Origin: CBDCIS01 sp965217565
GTDB lineage: Bacteria; Chloroflexota; Dehalococcoidia; Lucifugimonadales; CATOSD01
Reading direction: 5' to 3'
Assembly (NCBI GenBank): GCA_965217565.1
Contig: CBDCIS010000004.1
Coordinates: 124,001-188,000, forward strand
DNA length: 64,000 nucleotides
Of the stretch, positions 61,266-64,000 are shown piece after piece. Within the stretch, counting starts at the first letter, position 1, and every line of letters starts with the position of its first letter. The notes beneath the pieces are model-generated. The model was not told the DNA's origin and made no database searches. It was given only the letters and a program-made list of their open reading frames with translations. The position numbers and the translations under genes are program-made.

Positions 61266-62723
61266 ATGGCAGAATTAGGCCCGCTGTCCCAACACATCCA
61301 CGAAGTGGCTCCCCTGGTGAAGGCGCGAAAGGTCTCTCCCGTAGAGCTGACGCAGGCCGCTATCGCCCACGCTGAGCGAATGCAGCCCGTACTGAAATCG
61401 TTCATCACGCTGATGCCCGAGTCGGCGCTGCGCCAGGCGCACGAACTGGAAAGCATGCTTATGCGCGGCGAATGTCTTGGCCCGCTTCATGGCATTCCCG
61501 TTGGACTGAAAGACATGCTGCTTACCAAGGGCGTGCGCACTACGGACGGCAGCAAGGCGCTGGAAGACTACGTGCCGGACGAGGACGCGCCGGTCGTGCG
61601 CCGCATCAGGGGCGCGGGCGCGATCATTCTCGGCAAGGAGAACATGCACGAGATCGGCGCCGGCTTCCTCAGCGACAACCCCTGGTTCGGCAGGGTACGC
61701 AACCCCTGGGACACCGAACGCTACGCGGGCGGCTCAAGCGGCGGCTCGGCAGCGAATGTCGCGTCCTACGTTACGTTCGCGTCGCTGGGCACCGACGGCG
61801 GCGGTTCCGTGCGCCAGCCCTCGGCGGTGTGCGGCATCGTAGGAATGAAGGCAACCTACGGGCGAGTCAGCAACCTGGGCTGCTTGGAAGGGGTCGATCC
61901 CGCAAGCTTCCACGTCGGCCCTCACACGCGCTGCGTGCGCGACAATGCCATCGTGCTGCGGGCGATTGCCGGAGACGAACCGCTCGACCCGTCCAGCGTG
62001 CCCGTGCCAGTTGATGACTACGAGGGCGCGTTGGGCAGAGGCATCGAGGGGCTGGTGGCGGGGATCCCGCAAAACCACTTCTACGAGCCACTGGACAGCG
62101 AGGTGGCCGAGGCCGTATCGCGCGCGACAGCCGTGCTGGAAGAGCTTGGCGTGAAGACGCGGCCCTTGGAGATGAAGAGGCTCGAACTGCTGCCCTTCGT
62201 TCAGGCGGCGTCGAGGGCCAACTCTTTCGTGGCCTACGAATCGCAACTGCGGGCGGCGCGCGAACACTTCAGCCCGGAGGAACGCCACCGGATGCTGAGC
62301 GGCCAGTTCGTGCTCGCTAAAGACCACGTCAGGGCGCAGCAGGCACGGCGGCTCATCCAGCAGGAGTGGCTGAGCGTGATGAACGAGGTGGACTTCCTGA
62401 TAACGCCAACGACGCCGGCCCCCGCATGGCGATTCGACACCACAACCATCAAGTTGGGCGATTCGGATGTGAAGGTGGACTCTCTAGATAGCTCGTCCGC
62501 GGTCATGGGGCGCAACACCAGCCCCGGCAACCTCGTTGGCGTGCCCGCCGTGTCCGTGCCCTGCGGCTTTTCGAGCGCCGGAATGCCCATCGGATTGCAA
62601 CTCTTCGGCCGGCCCTGGGAGGAGAGCTTGCTATACAGGGTTGCCGCCTACTACGAGAGAAGCGCGCCGCAAGAGCGCGGGATTCCGCCGGCGGTCACGA
62701 AAGCCCTGAACGGCAACGCCTAA
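61266..62723 (+). CDS. Amidase-signature family hydrolase
   Basis: A 485-residue AS-family amidase. Catalytic triad visible: Lys in GLKDMLLTKG (~80), first Ser in YAGGSSGGSAANVA and the nucleophile Ser in GTDGGGSVRQPSAVCGIVGMK (~180). The full length and PTTPAPAW C-terminal segment fit. It hydrolyses an amide to acid and ammonia; the substrate is unknown. A small GatC-like gene follows 34 bp later, which suggests a two-subunit amidase such as the GatA/GatC or AtzE/AtzG pairs. Confidence 0.9.
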   Translation: MAELGPLSQHIHEVAPLVKARKVSPVELTQAAIAHAERMQPVLKSFITLMPESALRQAHELESMLMRGECLGPLHGIPVGLKDMLLTKGVRTTDGSKALEDYVPDEDAPVVRRIRGAGAIILGKENMHEIGAGFLSDNPWFGRVRNPWDTERYAGGSSGGSAANVASYVTFASLGTDGGGSVRQPSAVCGIVGMKATYGRVSNLGCLEGVDPASFHVGPHTRCVRDNAIVLRAIAGDEPLDPSSVPVPVDDYEGALGRGIEGLVAGIPQNHFYEPLDSEVAEAVSRATAVLEELGVKTRPLEMKRLELLPFVQAASRANSFVAYESQLRAAREHFSPEERHRMLSGQFVLAKDHVRAQQARRLIQQEWLSVMNEVDFLITPTTPAPAWRFDTTTIKLGDSDVKVDSLDSSSAVMGRNTSPGNLVGVPAVSVPCGFSSAGMPIGLQLFGRPWEESLLYRVAAYYERSAPQERGIPPAVTKALNGNA

Positions 62724-62757
62724 AGTGGCATTGCCAAAACAACCCCGGAGGACACAC

Positions 62758-62940
62758 ATGACCTTAACCAAAGAAACGCTCAAGCGAATGATAGAGGAAC
62801 TGAACCTCATCCCCCTCTCCGACAAGGAACTGGACGTAATCCTGCCGGAGGTTCAGGGCATGGTGGAAGGCGCGGAAAAGCTGTCGGAAACGGACCTGTC
62901 GTCAAGCAGGGTATCGCACGTTTTCAGGGCGTCGCCATAG
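62758..62940 (+). CDS. GatC/AtzG-like small amidase subunit
   Basis: A 60-residue protein (TKETLKRMIEELNLIPLSDK, then ELDVILPEVQGMVEGAEKL and SETDLSSSRVSHVF). The order of a helical pair then a DL-S-VF C-terminus resembles GatC-type small subunits that wrap around an amidase. CCGGAGGA lies upstream of ATG. Too short for certain assignment; the direct position behind the amidase is the main support. Confidence 0.6.
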   Translation: MTLTKETLKRMIEELNLIPLSDKELDVILPEVQGMVEGAEKLSETDLSSSRVSHVFRASP

Positions 62941-63030
62941 TGTGAGGAGGCAGAAGCAGCCTGCCCGGCGTCATCTACTGCAAGTTTATGGGTAATGCCA
63001 ATTGGACCAGTCTGACAACCGGCGCCGCGC

Positions 63031-64000
63031 CTAAGTCGGCCCGCGCACGGCCTTTGTGACTGCCGTCGATGCCACTTTTGGGCCCCAGCTTGGCATGACC
63101 GCGCACATCGTATTCTCTTCGCCGCCCGCGAAGACCACGAGGATGTCGTCCGGCTCCGGGACTAGCGATATGTGCCGCTGGTCGTCGTCGGGCTGCCGCG
63201 CTCCGCGCACGTGGCCGGAGCGTTTCAGGTCGGCGATCGAGCGGGTCAGCTTGGGATGCAGCGCACGTCTGAAGTCTTCCTTGCTCCAGCCCTCCCATGT
63301 CCGGCTGTCCCCAGACACCACTACCGCGACCTCCCCTTGCCTGACTATTGCCGAGTCGTCCCCGGTCGAGCCGACGGTGGACATCGACGTGCCCAGCGAG
63401 GATGCCGCGTCTGCCACCGAGTAGATGATGGCGTCCGGTTCTCCCGTAGTGCGCACCTGCCGCGGCCCCTCGCACGCGAACACCGTAACCGCGCTCTCCG
63501 ACGGTGAGTAGCCACGCTCCACGTGGAGCGGGTTCCAGTGGGTTTCGCTCTCGGCCTCCGCTATGCAGTAGCTGTACTTGCCGGGATGACCCAGGATGCT
63601 TCTGTCGAAGAGGCCCGGGATTGCGGCACAGGCGTTCATCAGGATGAGGCGAACCGCGCGTCCAATCGTGGCGTTGGCGCGGTTGCCGGGGCCGAATAGG
63701 TTGTTGCGTGAGTTGATGTTCAGCTCTCTTGCGATAGGCCCGTTTACGATGAGCAAAATCCCGGCGCCGCCAAGACTGGAGGACGGACCGACCAGGTTGA
63801 AACGCGGCTCCAGCATGGCCTCACACGCCGCCAGCACCACCGGAAAGTGCTCTGGGAGACAGCCTGCCATAACCGCGTTCGCCGCCGCCTTGCCGACGCT
63901 GACCTCGCGCCGACGCTCCGGCACGCCCCCCAGCGTCTCGTCCGCCGCGCGTCCGGCGTAGTCTATGAAGCGTTGGACTCGGTCCACGGAGGGTGGAACC
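63031..64000 (-). CDS. Conserved protein of unrecognised family, cut at the right edge
   Basis: The frame is open to the last base of the window, so the N-terminus is outside. At least 318 residues are seen. Noticeable segments: AVMAGCLPEHFPVVLAACEAM, ILLIVNGPIARELNINSRNN, LFGPGNRANATIGRAVRLILMNACAAIPG, HPGKYSYCIAEAESETHWNP, and PDDILVVFAGGEENTM. The conserved Asn-rich and Cys-containing loops look enzymatic. I do not recognise a characterised family. Convergent with the amidase unit; a GTG at 63987 is a possible but unlikely start. Confidence 0.75.
   Translation of the reverse strand, partial: VPPSVDRVQRFIDYAGRAADETLGGVPERRREVSVGKAAANAVMAGCLPEHFPVVLAACEAMLEPRFNLVGPSSSLGGAGILLIVNGPIARELNINSRNNLFGPGNRANATIGRAVRLILMNACAAIPGLFDRSILGHPGKYSYCIAEAESETHWNPLHVERGYSPSESAVTVFACEGPRQVRTTGEPDAIIYSVADAASSLGTSMSTVGSTGDDSAIVRQGEVAVVVSGDSRTWEGWSKEDFRRALHPKLTRSIADLKRSGHVRGARQPDDDQRHISLVPEPDDILVVFAGGEENTMCAVMPSWGPKVASTAVTKAVRGPT

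Noticed and set aside
1..64000. CRISPR arrays, rRNA genes, prophage or replication origin
   Set aside because: No evenly spaced direct repeats of CRISPR type, no rRNA segments, no phage structural genes and no dnaA boxes or replication genes were seen.

Overview
The window looks like a metagenomic chromosome fragment of a marine Dehalococcoidia/SAR202-type Chloroflexota; this is an inference from content. Most of it appears GC-rich (judged by eye). It carries large paralogue families, oligopeptide-type binding lipoproteins with Ala/Pro/Thr-rich linkers, a luciferase-like monooxygenase, an F420-type (Ddn) protein, GPP34, DUF1989 and MpaB/DUF2236 genes, and a tryptophan T-box leader, a leader class known in Chloroflexota.

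Layout. 1-4.8 kb: the end of a class-IV aminotransferase, two class-III aminotransferases, a small glycine-zipper protein and a zinc alcohol dehydrogenase. 4.8-8.4 kb: a degenerate tRNA-Leu followed by what looks like a lower-GC, imported or decaying patch (purC, a HAD hydrolase, a DUF1801 gene and an SRPBCC gene broken by an amber codon). 8.5-14.1 kb: a crotonase, a CoA-transferase, a luciferase-like monooxygenase and a phosphotriesterase-family hydrolase, with three copies of a short dispersed repeat. 14.7-18.9 kb: an MMPL transporter, an MpaB-like haem oxygenase and a GPP34 protein.

19.3-28.7 kb is the outstanding feature: nine consecutive same-strand arginase/agmatinase-superfamily (ureohydrolase) genes, called U1-U9 here. 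U1, U2, U6, U8 and U9 keep all six metal ligands. U4, U5 and U7 replace the central DxHxD motif with S-S-Q-L-D, and U3 has lost ligands in all three motifs. This alternation of complete and metal-site-defective paralogues suggests heteromeric ureohydrolases acting on guanidino compounds. A DUF1989 gene follows on the same strand, then an epimerase-like gene on the opposite strand, and then a dipeptide-type ABC importer operon (30.9-34.7 kb) that could supply substrate.

34.7-42.1 kb: a membrane protein, a second class-IV aminotransferase, two MFS transporters, a haloacid-dehalogenase-type HAD, an SDR and a CopD-like membrane protein. 42.1-45.7 kb: an NYN nuclease, coaX, coaBC (a MITE-like element lies between them) and a Ddn-like protein. 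46.4-53.3 kb: a T-box(Trp)-led operon trpS-trpE-trpG-trpD-HAD-trpC-trpF, in which trpC carries two compensating frameshifts. 53.3-64 kb: an SRPBCC protein, an MFS transporter, two divergent gamma-glutamyltransferases, an apparently complete IS5-type element, a cytoplasmic class-A beta-lactamase-fold protein, an amidase with a GatC-like small partner, and an unrecognised conserved gene running off the right edge.

Trp-tRNA charging and anthranilate synthesis are probably co-regulated by uncharged tRNA-Trp. The aminotransferases, ureohydrolases, ABC importer, gamma-glutamyltransferases and amidase together fit a heterotroph scavenging organic nitrogen.
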